In this document: positions 1 to 13,559 of the stretch, one piece after another
How positions within the stretch are numbered: the stretch's first letter is position 1
Layout: every line of letters starts with the position of its first letter
Assembly (NCBI RefSeq): GCF_030936135.1
Contig: NC_082597.1
Location: 45,081,095 to 45,145,094 of the forward strand
From: Gavia stellata
Taxonomy: Eukaryota > Chordata > Aves > Gaviiformes > Gaviidae
Length of the DNA: 64,000 nucleotides
Reading direction: 5' to 3'
Translations under genes and position numbers: made by a program
The notes under the pieces: generated by a model
The model's database searches: none
Seen by the model: only the letters and a program-made list of their open reading frames with translations
Told to the model about the DNA's origin: nothing

Positions 1-3000
1 TGATGATCATTATTGGAAATAAATCTGGAACAGGAATGAGAGAAGCAGGAAGCTCTTATCTGAGAAGTAAAGCAAAAACTGGTAGAACAGGTAGACTATA
101 GAGTGAAAATTAAACTGTGTGCCCTGTTTTTACATGGAAGTGACTGTATTCAGTTGACATTATTGCAGGGGGACGGTTGATTGCTAAGTTTTTCTCTGTG
201 TAAAGAAAAGTATTATTCTGAATAATACTAAAGCTGTGACCTTAATCTGAGATGCAACACATAACAGCAAGGAGACTTTGGAGTTGCCATCTTATATTTT
301 GTTCAGACAGAAGAAATCCATAGCCTTGTTGAGGCATCAAGCTCAGGAAGTCAGACAAACCTCTTTAGAACCTTGAAAGGTGTATGCGTGTGGGTGTGTT
401 TGTGTGCGCGCACTCTGAACAGAATAGTCAATGAACAAAACTTCTCATCTCTTAACTGTAGCTACCAGACAGAAGATACTATACAGTATCTAACCTGATA
501 TTTTTTCATAAGTTAATGACTGTAGGTGTTTGATGTCTTTTTAGAAGCTGGCAAGGATGGTGCATAAGGACTCTTTGTAGTTTAGCAGAAAGTGCCCAAT
601 ATCTAAAATGAAAATTAAAACACAGTGCTTAAGGAGATGGAAAATGGTCTACAGAGATATTTTGGGCAATCTATCTTTCAGGAAGACTGAGGGTATCGTA
701 AGCATCACCTGTCAAGCTAAAAGGAAAACAATGCCTTTTAAAGCTGGATAGAGGGAGAGAGAGGTGATGTCCACAGCTGTTCAAGTCTCTGGCAAAGCAT
801 TCGGTACAGCTCTAGTTTCATTTGGTTCCTATGAAACATGTGTTCTTCATTTATTATAATGTACTTTAAAGTATTCTGACAAATTGCTTATAGGGACTTA
901 CAGATGTTTTTCATTATTTGTATTTGTACTGGGTAGCAGTACATGCAGGACTGCGATAAATTGACATTATAGCGTCATAATCTTGTATAATATATCCACA
1001 ATGGTGGAATATCTGTATGTGTGTCATTCCCCATTCGAGTGGAGGAAAAAGCTAAGAAGCCTTATGCAACTTACAGATGAACTCCAGAAGTTCCAAATGT
1101 GCTTAAGTGTTTTCTATTTTATAAAATACTTAACGATGAAGATGCCTACATCCCCCTTTAGGGGACCTGCCTGTGGTCAAACACTACATTCAGTAGCATG
1201 CTTGTCTGACAACTTAGTAAGATACTAGAAAATATGACTCTCTTTTCTGTAGAGACAAAGTGAAAAAGTGAAAAGTAATTCAAGTAGTTTATTGTACAAT
1301 TTGATGTAAGCAATCTGATACATGCTACCTTGACACATTTTGCATTGTCTTTAGGGTAAAAGCCAATATTCAGCATAAACTGGCCACAGCGTACAAGACA
1401 CATGGCCACGGAAAGAAATATCTCCAAGCAATTCTCTCCAAGAACTGGTTTTCAGTACAAATACAGCAGTAGTTCACTGACCTTCTCATGTGCCCACCAA
1501 TGATTTACGGGGATAGGGGAGCATCTACACAGCAGGAGATCTCCCAGACCTCTGTTTAGTTGTGAAGGAAAAATTTCCACATGGTCTCTTGCCTTCCAGC
1601 CCTCCTTCCCTTATGCAATGGCACCTATGGTGGTGCCACTGACAGAACTGGAGAGCTGGAGGCAAGCAGAATTTGTCCAATTGCTACTTTAAGAATATAT
1701 ACACATAAAGCAGCACACCATTTTAATTTTTAATTTTGCCACTCCATTTTCTACAGATTCTTGGTGCTACTAATATCACAAGAGTGTACTCTATCAAAAT
1801 TAGAAACTGAGCGAATAAAAACTGGAGAAGAATGCACAAATTCTGTAGGATGATTACAGCTGTATTGAAATGAGGTCATACTGTATCAAATTGCTCAGGC
1901 AATTTCTATAGAGACTGATATATCTGCATACATAGAAGAAACAGTCTTTATATATATATATTTATAGCCAGTTCTGTTGGATATCATTACAAGAGGCTAC
2001 TGTATACTGCTTTTACTGTATACATGGAGCTATTCAGTAATTTAATTTCATAACATTATATGAAAGATTAAGAATGTGTATTAATCTGTATAATACCATC
2101 TGCATACTGCTGCACTACAAAGTATGCTCATATGCAGTTACTAAGGCAAAGCAGCAAAGAGCAATGAATCGATCATATTTCATACAAAGGTAATATGACA
2201 GTGAGCTTTCCTGGTTGCATACAGAAATTACAAAGCCTCCTAGATGTGGACATGAGTTTGCAGAGATTCGGGACACAAAGTCCTGTGAGGTCTGTGGGCA
2301 GAAGAGATTTTTTTCTGAAAATATTTTGACAGCAAGGTAAAATAAAACTTGAACAGTACCTGTTTCAGAGTATGCATTAGATGTATATTAAGCATTACAC
2401 AAGATCATTGTCTGCCCATGGAAATACAGAAACTATATAAATAGACAGATCCAAATTAATTTTTGTTTTAAAGAACTATGAAAACTATCCAATTAGGTCT
2501 CTGTTTTAGGGGATATACATATGGTAATAATGAATTCAGAGCTGTTTTATAATTAAGCTACATGCCCATTCAGTGCTGCAAAACCTGCAATGCGTTGAGT
2601 GCAGTAGACTGTAACTGGAAACCGTTGACACACAGTGTTTTTTGATTTTAAGGAACTGAGACGGAGATATTGTACTGAAAGGTGGTCCACTGTTTCACCA
2701 CTTTTCCATGACTGTTCTGTCACCACTCTATGTATGGTGCTGAAAAGACAAGTCCTCCCAACAGTGTTCGCCATGTTTTGTTCTGTTTTCTAATGCTGTA
2801 TTGCTTGTCTATATGTGACTATATTAGAAGGAATTGTAAACAGTAATATGGATCATCTGAATTCAAATACTGCAGGCATGATCTACAGGCATACATCATT
2901 CTCGGGTAAGTGTGTAGCGGTCTTACTTCAAACCTTCTCTCTAACCCTTTCCCTATGAGTTGATTTCCAGATGACATCACGAAGTATCAGCTGCATTTTT

Positions 3001-6000
3001 GCGCTGGGTCCTGCCCAGAATACATTTTCTGCCCTGTCCTCTATGTGGCTATGGTTATGAGGTATGAGACAAGTGCAAACCTACTTTTGTGCTGATCTGA
3101 GAGCTGAACCGTGATATCAGTTGCATGCCTTTGCAGAACAGGCACTGTATACAATTGTAAGAATAAACTGGCTTCCTATCCAGAAGTTGCCCCTACCACT
3201 ATAATAAATGCTGATATAAATTTTAGCACTGGTCATTGTTCAGTGACAGCTGAAGACAGCAAGACGGATCCAATGTTTGATGTTTTGCATGGTGATTCTC
3301 TTTTCCCAAACGATGCTGAACTAATTACTTATTTTAATTATTTATTCTCACAGCTCCCTTATCATGTAGGCCCTTTCTCAGATTCCACTATGTAAGGAAA
3401 ACTGAAAATCAATAGCTTTTCAGCACTGAATAACAATGTCTATGATGATACATTTCACAGATCCCACATCATTGGGCAAAGTTTGCGATGAAGTTGTGCC
3501 TCTGTATTTCAGCTGAAAGACAACATTTAGAAGGTTTCCGTTATATTTGGATCATCTTACTCTGCTTGTTGATTGGTGTTACCAGGGTGATCTTTTTGTA
3601 GGATGGCAGCTGCACCCAGCTATCCACTGTAATCATGAATAAACCATTCCGGTACTCCTTACAGTCAATAATGAGCTGAAGGAAGTTTTACAAGGATGTT
3701 CCTGAAATATTTTGCAGGAGATGGAATTCTGAATGATATAAAAAGAATACTTGGATACTGGAAACCTAATATGCAACTAAAGCTCTACCATCCACAGTTG
3801 CATTCCATGAAGGCTGCTAAGCAGGAAGTGTGTCCTAGAACACACAGAGCATATTTGGGACAACATAACACAACCTTTGAGCTGAGTACTGCAAGATACA
3901 GGGCACTTTTGCCATCCATGCAGGAATGCACTTAAATAAGCTTTACTGTAAAATGTCCCTAGCTCACTTGAAAAACACAAATACAGGAAAAACCTATTAT
4001 GACAGCTGATAACATCCTTTGTGATTCAAGTTAGTGCTAGGAACCAAAGGACCCTATTTAGTCAATTCTTTCACTAATCTTAAATATATAAACAAATATT
4101 TTACCACCGCAAGTGCAGACAGAGTATAGACAGAGAAGAGGATTTTCTTCCACTAATGGAGGCATAAGCAGAAAAGTAATTAAACCTGTATGTCCCTCTC
4201 TTCCCCTCAGTCTGCTGTCCGCACGTGCTCACCAGATTTGGATAACTGCAGATAAGTGAAATTTATCCACTTTTAATTTGTTTAATATGTTGGTAATCCC
4301 TTTCTCAGAATCCAGCATGTAACAATTACAGAACTGTGCCTTTTCATTTATCAGTCTTCTGTTGGGATTCACAATAGCTCCATTTAACTTTTTCATACAG
4401 AATTCTACTAATTCTCTGTCACTGTAACAGAGACAATATCCATAGTGTGAATCTGGGCTTGTATATTGTGCACAGAATTCTTAAATGAGCTGCAATATCA
4501 CAATACTGCACTCCAGGCATGGGCAAGGAATTCACCTGAGGAGATGGGCTGCCTAGCATGTAATCTTACTCCCTTTTGAGAACAGGGTAGTTACGTGACA
4601 AGGCGCTGTCCCAGTCAGAGAGTACAGGAGGTGTTCACAAAGCTGACTGATATTTATGTGTAGGATTTTAATTTGAACCTTTCTCTGCTAAGGATAAACA
4701 AGAAAATTCAGAGCTGGCATTGTCATCATTGTCAGCAACTCATCTTTGCTGCTTAGGACAGCAAGAAGCAAAACCTCTCATTTAATTGGTATTAATAGTT
4801 GCTTAAACTCACAAAGACATACTGTCTTCTTCATGGTTCGTATTTAAAGTTTTTGACACATTTCTCCCCTTTATATATTTTTTTTTCTCTGTCAGAATGT
4901 GAATTTGGAAATACTGACTTTTGAATAGTTACAGGTTGTCTTAGAAAAATACTGAGCTGTCCTGATAAAACGGCCATAAGGAGGATGCTTTGATAAAACA
5001 TGTTCTATAATAATGGCCATATGATTGCAATTCCTCAAAAATATGTCCACTTCCTGTGGGGTGACCATTATTGTAAAAACATACCTACTAAATACACTAC
5101 ACTAAGAATGTGACTGAATGCTCAAGAAGGCAGATACATTTATCACTTCTTGATTTTCCCATTCTTTTTGCCCTTCCAATTCGTCTTATCCTTTACTGGC
5201 ACTCCTAAGCAGGTTTTGGGGACATAGGTTGCTGGTTAATGGAGATTAATTGTGTCAGCTATACTAACTCTGTACATAATTTAATGAGACAAACATTCCT
5301 CTCCTGCATACTGGTGCGTTCCCTCTGAAACCAGAAGGGATCCCTGACATCACTACCAGAGCCAACTGGCACTCAGAGAAAGATGGTCCTGTGCTAGTGT
5401 GGGAGAAAATCTGTGCTTGGTTCCAGGTTTTCACAAACTTTGCATGTCTGAAACAAATCACTTAATTTCTGTGTATCATCCCAACTCCCTAAGCCAAAAA
5501 AAAAAAAAAAAGAAGAAAAAAAAGAAATTTGTATTAAACCTTTTTTTCTAACATTTATGTGTCCTATCTAGTTATATTTGGAAGCTCTGTGGGGAAAGCA
5601 GTTTCTCCCAAAATGTCTTTGCACACCTCCTATCACAACTAAGAATACTGTCAAAGTAAAATATTCTTTTTCCTATCAACGTCATCCCAAAACAAACAAA
5701 TGGCCAGTAGATTGTCAAGAGTCACTATGGACAGCATCACTGCCACACAATGCTCATGCTTTGCTTTGCCTTTATCATCCCTTCAGTTCTCTCATCTTGA
5801 CAAAAAAGAAGTAGTGGTAGGCAGTGCCCCTCAATAAGGAGGGCATTCGCGAAGAGAGCATTTGCAGAGAGCTAACTTCATCTTTCTGGAAAGGTTCCAA
5901 ATGAGCCCCCAGGAACACAACAGGTACTTGTTACAAAAGGCATCTTCCTTCTTATTCACTCTTTGGGCAAAAATCTCTTAGCTCTATGTCTGGAATAATA

Positions 6001-7489
6001 GAAAAATGACAACAATTAACTTAAGATGCCAACATTTTTTCTAACTTGTGATCACTGTTATGATATACCACATCCACACATCCTTTATCACACATGCACG
6101 CACAAGCAGATACTTAAGCTCTTGAAAGTAAAGGCACATCTAAATCAGTCAGATCAGGTGTGACTAGCTTGCTTCAGGTTAGCAAAGGGAAGCATGACTT
6201 GGATTAACAGTCATGACCATTAAGTCTTGATCTACGGAAGTAATTGATTCTGATAAAAAAAAACTTGCAAAGGGTCAGATTGAAGCTTTCCTTTTTTAAT
6301 GTGCACTGGAACAAGTGGCAAGTTGCTCTAATTGAGCTGTGAAGTACTTTGGGCTGTCATATTATCTGGTTCTCCAAAACCAGGAAAAGTGTTCAGCAGG
6401 GTCTTGTAAGGAAACTGTGAAATATAAAATTGCTACAACAGCTGAAAGAAGGAGAATGCTTCCATTGAGAGAAAACTAATGAACAAGTGTCAAAATGGAC
6501 AGTTGGTGTCAATTCCAGAAGGATTTAAAACTTAGACATGAGCTTGAAGAAAACATGTTAATAGAGCCAGTATCTGTATGAAAAGAACCTTGTACTTAAC
6601 AAAAATCCATTGTGAACAACGTGTTTGACACAGCATGTATTAAAATGCTTAGGAGAAAAGAATAGTGTATTAATTAAATATAGAAGTATTATATTCCACT
6701 GATATTCAACATCACATGTTGTGTTTTCCTTTTTCCTGAGAAGGAAATTCCAAACATAAGTCACAGTTCAGTATTTTGATGAACTTTGGTAAAAAGTTTG
6801 TCCGTCCAAAGAAGTAAATCTGTGAGAAAGCCCTTATGGTTTTATTTCTAAGAGACTGCAAATCAAATGAAACAAGATTTTCTATTACTATTTTAAAATA
6901 ATTCTTTATGATCGATATAGAATATTTTCAGTCATGCTTAGGAAATCAAAAGAGTATATACTGTAGAAGAACTATGTATAGTTCTAGAGAAGGACTGCAA
7001 AAATAATTTTAGGCTTTATATTTCAGCAGAGGCTAGCCTTGTGTTGCACACAGCTTACACACAATTCAAACAAAGTTTCCACGCCAAAGAAATTTCACAT
7101 GACTGGCAATGAGGGTCTGCTGTCATTGCTGGGTAATCCAAACCCCTGACTTTGGGAGGAAGTGAGCCAGTGGAAGCTGTTGAGGCCAACATCATCAAAA
7201 TAGCCCAGACACTCAGCCCCATCCTGTTTCGCACGGGAGCAGTGAGATCCCAGGGCAATCAATGCCCTCTCCTGCATGCAAGCCTTTCCAAATGTATGCT
7301 CTTCTCCTGCTTGTCTGTAAACCAGAAACACTTCTGGCTCTTGGGCACAGGAAGTTTTCAGTATATGGACCAGACAGATTACAATCCATTCCATATTCCA
7401 TGAAGGTCTTTTGTGTGTGAAGTTTTGTTTGTTTGTTTGTTTTTTTGTTGTGTCTGAAGGTCAAAGAGAGAGGTACTGAAAAAAGAATA
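1..7489. other. Intergenic DNA, no gene recognised
   Basis: AT-rich sequence with stops in all frames and only short ORFs that resemble nothing I recognise. By gene order this is the PTPRQ to MYF6 interval. I looked for tyrosine-phosphatase signatures (WPDHG and HCSAGVGRTG-type codons) on the + strand and saw none, although 3' UTR of PTPRQ could be present unrecognised. An A-rich tract lies at about 5,495-5,530. Confidence 0.5.
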
Positions 7490-7965
7490 ATCACAGAATC
7501 ACTAAGGTTGGAAAAGACCTGGAAGATCATCAAGTCCGATCATCAATTCCAACCATCAACCAACAGCACCATTCCCGCTAAACCATGTCCCACAATGCCA
7601 TGTCCACACATTCCTTGAACACCTCCAGGGATGGTGACTCCACCACTTCCCTGGGCAGCCTGTTCCAGTGTTTCACCACTCTCTCAGTAAAGAAATTTTT
7701 CCTAATATCCAGCCTAAACCTCCCCTGGCGCAACTTGAGGCCATTTCCTCTTGTCCTGTCACTCATCACTTGGGAGGAAGAGGCCAACACCCACCTCTCT
7801 GCAACCCCCTTTCAGGTAATTGTAGAGAGCGATGAGGTCTCCCCTCAGCCTCCTCTTCTCCAGACTGAACAACCCCAGTTCCCTCAGCCGCTCTTCAGAA
7901 GACTTGTGCTCCAGAACCCTCACCAGCTTCATCGCCCTTCTCTGGACACGCTCCAGACAAGGGTG
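7490..7965 (-). repeat. CR1 LINE, 5'-truncated 3' end (copy A)
   Basis: Reading the minus strand gives the C-terminal part of the CR1 ORF2 protein (segments such as [52 protein letters not shown] and VESPSLEVF), followed by the short 3' UTR ending in a CAGAATCA-type tail at the left edge. The reading frame breaks between the [11 protein letters not shown] part and the DRTRGNG part, so this copy is dead. It closely matches the + strand copy at 38.6-39.1 kb. The right edge is where the match to that copy stops and is accurate to about 20 bases. Confidence 0.9.
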
Positions 7966-9059
7966 ACAAAGCCAGCGAGGGGTCTGGACATAAAATAGGA
8001 GTTCGCTTGTGCTAGAGAATTTCAAGGACATTTAAGTGTTACCGTGCTTAACTCTTGGACATCCTGTTGTTCAGCAGAATCCTTAGCTGACAAGTAAGTG
8101 CCCAAACTCCAAGTATGAGGTATTCAACTCCCCGGAAAGTCATCTCAGAAATTATGAATGGGACTTAGGAGACAACAAGGACTGACAATGCAGCTAAAAA
8201 GTGGCAACGTGTATGTGCCCTCACAGCTCTATGACTGTCGTACCCTCTTGTTAGGGAATCGTCATCTAATTATGATTTAATTGTTGTCTAATTCAATTGG
8301 AATTGCCAGTTCTGATTTCCCCTTCTAAAACGAATCAAGCAGTAAGTCTCTAGGCTTGTATTTTAAGCACTCAAATAAGATGTAAGAGACACTGATTTAG
8401 TTTCATCCTCTGCTTGATTCAGAACAGGGGTCTGTTTATCCTTGTTTATCACAACTGAGGCAAATATGCTGATCCCTGGGCTAAGGCTGCCGGGGAATCA
8501 CATGTGCGCTATCTGTCTTGCCCCAGTAGTGCCACTTTCAAGAATATTGAAATATTCATTCAGAAAGGGATGTAGCCTGAGGGGGGCAGGCTCTCACATG
8601 AAATGTGGAAGGCAGCTGTTCAAACACCCAAGTACAGTACTAAAAAAAATTACAGGAGCCTGGCTGGGTCTTCTCCCTCCCTGCAAGAGCCCTGATACCT
8701 ACTGCCTTTCTTTTTCCATCCTAAATTCTCCTCAGCTATCCCAAACAAAGTAGAATTCTTCCTAATAGGGAACAATGATAGCATAATTGATAGCAAAATA
8801 AGGCAAAAAAGGAACCTTAGGAAGTTCCATAGTCTGCCATATTTTGCTTGAAGGCTACATTACTCCTGGCAGAGGTTTATATAGTTGCTGCTGTGCAGCT
8901 AAGCCAGACTGGTGTTCTTCCTTCCATCAGGAGACTTACCCAAATCTGCCTTGTTATGACTTACTGCATGTATTTTTTTTAACCCACCAGCATCGGTTTA
9001 CTGTGTTCATCTTTGCAGCAGCTGTTTACTGTTTGATTGCTGCCAGCGCTTCCTCTTAA
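7966..9059. other. Intergenic DNA, nothing identified
   Basis: Unique-looking AT-rich sequence between two LINE remnants. ORFs here are short and unconvincing. The right part (from about 8,830) may already be decayed LINE sequence, but I could not align it by eye. Confidence 0.4.
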
Positions 9060-10515
9060 CTTTTCTGTTCTCTAGTCTATACCACCACATCCATTCAACG
9101 TTTACTCAGACAATATTTCTAAGCCTCTCATCATTCTTGTTAGCATTCTGTCTTTCTCTAGTTGTACCAGCTGTATCTGTTTTGAAATGCAGTGCAGTGC
9201 CTGAAAACGGGTACAGAGTTACAGCTGAAGTCTTACCAGCCTGGAACAGGACGGTAGGACTACCTCGTGCCTCCCTCCTTGTATGTCCTAGTGGGATGTG
9301 TGGGTTTTTTCTCACCAGCATGACATATGTTCATCTTACGATTCACTGTAACCATCAGTTTCCTTCTTTTGTAGAATTACCACCTACCTAGTTACTCAGT
9401 GTATATTTCTGCAGTGATCTGGCTTGTCTGAGTGCTCATTTGTGCCCTTGTCCTCACCAAATTGAAACCTATTAAAGCCCTTATTTCTGATTCATCGCAA
9501 TCAGTTTGAAATCTAAGCATGTCCTCCAACAAGCTGATAATTCATACCATCTCTGTGATATCTGCAAACTCGATGAGCATATTTTCTATTCCATCATCCA
9601 AGTTATTAATTAAAACATGAGTTCCCAGAGCAGAAGGGAAGTCCCTCATTTCAGAATTCTTCTTTGATGACTTTCCAGGGAGTTGAATACCCATAGGTTT
9701 TTCATTTTCCTAGTTTTCATATGAGGATGTCATGTGAAACTGTATAAAAAAAGACTTCATTACAATCAAGTAAGTGACTTTTGCTTATCCCATAACCACA
9801 AGAATTGTTCTCCTATTATGTCAGGACAATAAATTGATTTGACACAGCTTGGTCTTGAAGATTTTTTAACAGGAACAAGACAACTTCATGTTGGCATTAT
9901 TTACCCCTTTGTATTCTTCCAGGTGCACACTGATACCGTATCATTTTCCAGTATTTTCACAGAAACTTAGGTTGAACTCCTCATCTACAAGTCCCTCTTT
10001 CCTTCTCTTTAAGAACATGCATTACATTTGCCCATTTATACTCTTCTGCAATCTCACTCATGCCCCACAAGTTCTCAAAGATATCAGGAAATGGCACTGA
10101 GATCAGTTCAGCCAACTCTGAGTACACTGAGGCCAAACCAATTTTAACACGTAAGTTAATCTAATTATTTTACCTCTTGGTTTTCCTGTCCTCTCCTGAC
10201 TCCTTCTTCTTTTGTTACTAGTGCTAATAATTTTGTTAACCAGCTAAATGCACTTCATCTTTTCATTGTAATTTGAATTGACAGAGGCATTAAGCACAGC
10301 ATCATCTGTTAACGGCTTTCTCTCCTTTCAGGCTCCCTTAGTTCTCTTGCTATTGCAATACTTACTGAAAGTTTCTTCTTACTTTTTATGTCTTTTGATA
10401 GTGATTTCTTGCTTTGTCCTTTGCCTTTCTGATTTTGTCCTAACATGTCTATGCTATCCTTTCTTTCCCAGCCTTAGTTCTGTCTTCTTTCTTTTATCCT
10501 ATCTTGTTCATGACT
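9060..10515 (-). repeat. Old CR1-family LINE remnant, about 1.4 kb
   Basis: On the + strand this stretch reads as the complement of a heavily diverged CR1-type ORF2. In order it contains a 'cctctcatcattcttgttag'-like piece (ORF2 C-terminus), a block about residue loss in 'ctgcaaactcgatgag...catcatccaagttattaa' near 9,570-9,620, the 'acatttgccca' and 'gttctcaaagat' blocks near 10,020-10,090, and the 'cctttctgattttgtcc' block near 10,420. These blocks occur in the same order in old CR1-type LINEs of birds and reptiles. All frames are interrupted. The identification rests on remembered consensus sequence and the boundaries are approximate. Confidence 0.6.
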
Positions 10516-10531
10516 GCTCTTCCTCAGCTTT

Positions 10532-10640
10532 AGAACAGAATATTAGAATAATTTAGGCTGGAAAGGATCTGTGGAGTTCATCTAGCCCAGGGCCAGCTTC
10601 AGAGTTTGATCAGGTTACCCAGGGTCTTGTTCTGTCAAAA
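10532..10640 (-). repeat. CR1 3'-end fragment (copy E)
   Basis: The + strand reads as a diverged version of the CR1 3' terminus in reverse orientation: an agaat...agaat tail, then 'ttaggctggaaaggatct', 'ttcatctagccc' and a 'gatcaggttacccagggtctt' block. It is separate from and apparently younger than the adjoining old LINE. Confidence 0.65.
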
Positions 10641-11885
10641 GCGCCGTTTATCTTGCTGTTTCACAAAGAGGTAGGTACAGTCTCATCAAGAAGAGTGACA
10701 TTCTGGTAAGTCCTAAACTGCTACATAAAATGCCCCTGGCTAAGCTGTGTTCAAGGTCCAATCTAGAAAGTGTGTTCTGGGTAGATCTCTTCTAGGTCCT
10801 GTCAATATGCCAGGCAGAAGCACATTAAAAATAATGCACCCAGCTGTCCTGCTGTGCCAACAGTGAGGGATTTGTGCATATGGCGAGAAGATGATGTTTA
10901 GATACCCCTGGAAGATTACTGAAGAAGAACATGGCCCATATATACTTTTCAGACATGTCTAAGGTTTTGCAGCAAGGCCTGAAAATCTATGTCGTGAATT
11001 TAGGCACCCAAAGTGGGGCACAGGCACTTAAGACCCGTGTGGAATCAGACCCTTGATGGCATTACTGCTAATTGGCATGTGCTAACCTACGTATTTCCTG
11101 ATGTCTCGTGGCAGCTCTGAGACCCTTCTCATAGTTAGTCCAAGAAGGATTATCTATCTAGGTTTCCCTTCACTGGCCTGTCCCTTGGGACCTGATCCTG
11201 CAAGCACTATGAGATGCAAGTAATTACAAAAAATACTTTGGGAGGTGAGACACTATTGAGATGTTCAGAAAGGGATTAGATAAATTCATGGGCAACATGT
11301 CTGTAAACAGATACTAACAGAACTAGTCAGGGATGTGCCCTGTAACATCCCTGATTAGACAGTTCTTGATACTGAGGAAGTACAAAGGGAATGGATGACC
11401 AGAAGTGGCCAGGCTCATACGCACTTTCTAAATAGTCAGAATATTCTGCTAGATGGGCTGACCCGAATTTCTCACATATTATATATTACTTATATGTGAC
11501 TTTTTTTTCCATTGTACTAAAAGTTAGAAGAGTCACTTACACTAATTCATTAACTACTTCTGCAAGCTTACTGTGTCAAAGAACAAGTATGTGGATGATG
11601 GAGTTAGACTACATATGAGACAGGTCTGCTGTCTCTGATAATTGTGGAAGGAAGCCATGTGGTCCAGCTGAAGAGTTTCTATCACGTATGAATTCTTGTG
11701 GCAAAAAGGAATGTAAGGATGGCAAAGATTAATCCAATCTGTTCCTGCTAGTACTGCATTGCCTCAGGTACAACAGAGTTAAGATCGTAAGATCTGAAAT
11801 ATGATGCCATCTTGCTGAACTGATACTAGTAAACTGGACAAGGGGTGCTGTGCAGGACAATGAGAACTTGACAAGTCTTATCATG
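10641..11885. other. Intergenic DNA with a possible old LINE tail
   Basis: No gene seen. Around 11,236-11,475 the + strand resembles the C-terminus and tail of an old CR1/L3-type LINE (gatgttcagaaagggattagataaattcatgg, ending near 'ctagatgggctgaccc'). The resemblance is weak and the piece is not listed separately. Confidence 0.35.
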
Positions 11886-12310
11886 TGTGCTGGTTTTGGC
11901 TGGGGTAGAGTTAATTTTCTTCATAGTAGCTAGTATGGGGCCATGTTTTGGATTTGTGCTGGAAACAATGTTGATACACAGGGATGTTCTAGTTACTGCT
12001 GAGCAGTGCTCACACAGCACCAAGGCCTTTTCTGCTTCTCACACCGCCCCACCAGCGAGTAGGCTGGGCACAAGAAGTTGGGAGGGGACACAGCTGGGAC
12101 AGCTGACCCCAACTGACCAAAGGGATATTCCATACCATACGATGTCATGCTCAGTATATAAACCAGGGGGAAAGCTGGCCGGGGAACCGCTGCTTGGGCT
12201 GAGCATCGGTCGGAGGGTGGTGAGCAATTGTTTTCATTTGCATCACTTGCCTTTCTTGTTTTTTGTTGTTGTTGTTATTTTCCTTTTCATTACAATTTTC
12301 ATTATTATTT

Positions 12311-12342
<32 letters not shown>

Positions 12343-12507
12343 TTATTTTATTTTATTTCATTTCACTTATTAAACTGTTCTTATCTCAACCCACGAGCTT
12401 TCTCACTTTTACTTTACTGATTCTCTCCCCCATCCCACTGGGGCAGGGGGGGGAGTGAGCGAGTGGCTGTGTGGTGCTTAGTTGCCAACTGGGCTTAAAC
12501 CACGACA
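11886..12507 (+). mobile_element. ERV long terminal repeat, apparently full length (622 bp)
   Basis: Starts TGTGCTGGTTTTGGC and ends CCACGACA, so it has the TG...CA ends of a retroviral LTR. In + orientation it has a TATATAAA box near 12,157, an ATTAAA polyadenylation signal near 12,370 and an ATT-rich low-complexity segment between them, consistent with U3-R-U5 order. No gag, pol or env sequence lies next to it. It is followed after two bases by a primer-binding-site-like sequence in the wrong orientation, then by an inverted partial copy of its own U3. Both ends also fit TG...CA when read backwards, but the promoter and polyadenylation signals favour the + strand. Confidence 0.8.
12300..12360 (+). 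repeat. (ATT)n and T-rich microsatellite inside the LTR
   Basis: About ten ATT units followed by TTTTA-type repeats between the TATA box and the ATTAAA signal of the LTR. This is low-complexity sequence that is probably length-variable. Confidence 0.9.
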
Positions 12508-12509
12508 GT

Positions 12510-12524
12510 CCACGTTGGGCGCCA
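12510..12524 (-). other. Primer-binding-site-like sequence (tRNA-Lys type), reversed
   Basis: The minus strand reads TGGCGCCCAACGTGG, which matches the first 15 bases of the tRNA-Lys1,2 primer-binding site used by betaretrovirus-like (ERVK) elements. In an ordinary provirus this would follow the 5' LTR in the same orientation. Here it abuts the 3' end of a + strand LTR while pointing the other way, in line with the truncated minus-strand LTR to its right. Confidence 0.65.
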
Positions 12525-12822
12525 AAAAGGCCGATGACCAGCATATATACCGAGCATGACATCATATGGTATGGAATATCCCTTTGGTCATTAGGGTCAG
12601 CTGTCCCAGCTGTGTGCCCTCCCAACTTCTTGTGCACCCCCAGCCTACTCGCTGGTGGGGCGGTGTGAGAAGCAGAAAAGGCCTTGACTCTGTGTAAGCA
12701 CTGCTCAGCAGTAACTAAAACATCCCTGTATTATCAACACTGTTTTCAGCACAAATCCAAAACATGGCCTCATACTAGCTACTATGAAGAAAATTAACTC
12801 TGTCCCAGCCAAAACCATCACA
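12525..12822 (-). mobile_element. Inverted partial LTR (U3 only)
   Basis: The reverse complement closely repeats the first roughly 290 bases of the + strand LTR (TGTGATGGTTTTGGC through the TATATA box) and then stops just after the TATA box, so R and U5 are missing. The two copies form a large inverted repeat with about 340 bases between the arms. The flanks are tcatg before 11,886 and tcata after 12,822, which could be a decayed 5-bp target duplication. The 6 bp expected for ERVK is not seen. Confidence 0.8.
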
Positions 12823-13559
12823 TCATACAATCTCTTTCAAGAATATCTGTAGTGCATTTCTGGTTGTCTTCACCATAGTTCAGCATGACTGCTTGCTGGG
12901 ATCAGCAGTGTGCAACGACAGCTCAAATGAAAAAGCTGTTGGTATAACAGACAAATCGATTCAGTTGTCTGATACTACTAAGTTGCAAACAAATGATAAA
13001 GAATTCGTGTTACTACCTCAGATATTTGTGATGGAAATAATCTCAAGATATTTCAAACCAAAAGCTATCACAGTCAGAAAGCTAATTCCTTGCAAGGGCC
13101 TGGTACAGTTGATATGTTGATACAGTCTAGATCATGGCTTACTGGGAAATTTTGGAACTCTGGTAAAGTCACATTAAGTAGTTTAACTAATGTTAGTCTC
13201 ATTTACAACTCTCTATGCACTGATGCCAGTTTGGGTTACAGGCACAACTATTGGTCTGTGCTTGTATGCATGCAGTTCTTGGATGTGCTGTGTGTAACTA
13301 AGATGACTCAGTAACTTTTTTCAGAAGTAAAAACACAATTACAATTTCCCTTTGATTAGATAGCTTATGTTAGTGAGGAAAAAATCATTTGATCACTTCA
13401 GGCAGTTTCTGTATTGATCATCAAATTCTTCCTTGAATTTCAGTTCAGGCACACTACGAGCACGCATTTATCTTCTGTCAGAGAATGTCATGCATCTCAA
13501 GAAAGTGACATTGCTTTTTTCCAGTCTCATATTTTCTCCTCTTACTTCAGATACATGAC

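Noticed and set aside
11887-12668. ORFs inside the LTR elements (for example 177 aa)
   Set aside because: They read through LTR regulatory and ATT-repeat sequence. LTRs do not encode the element's proteins.
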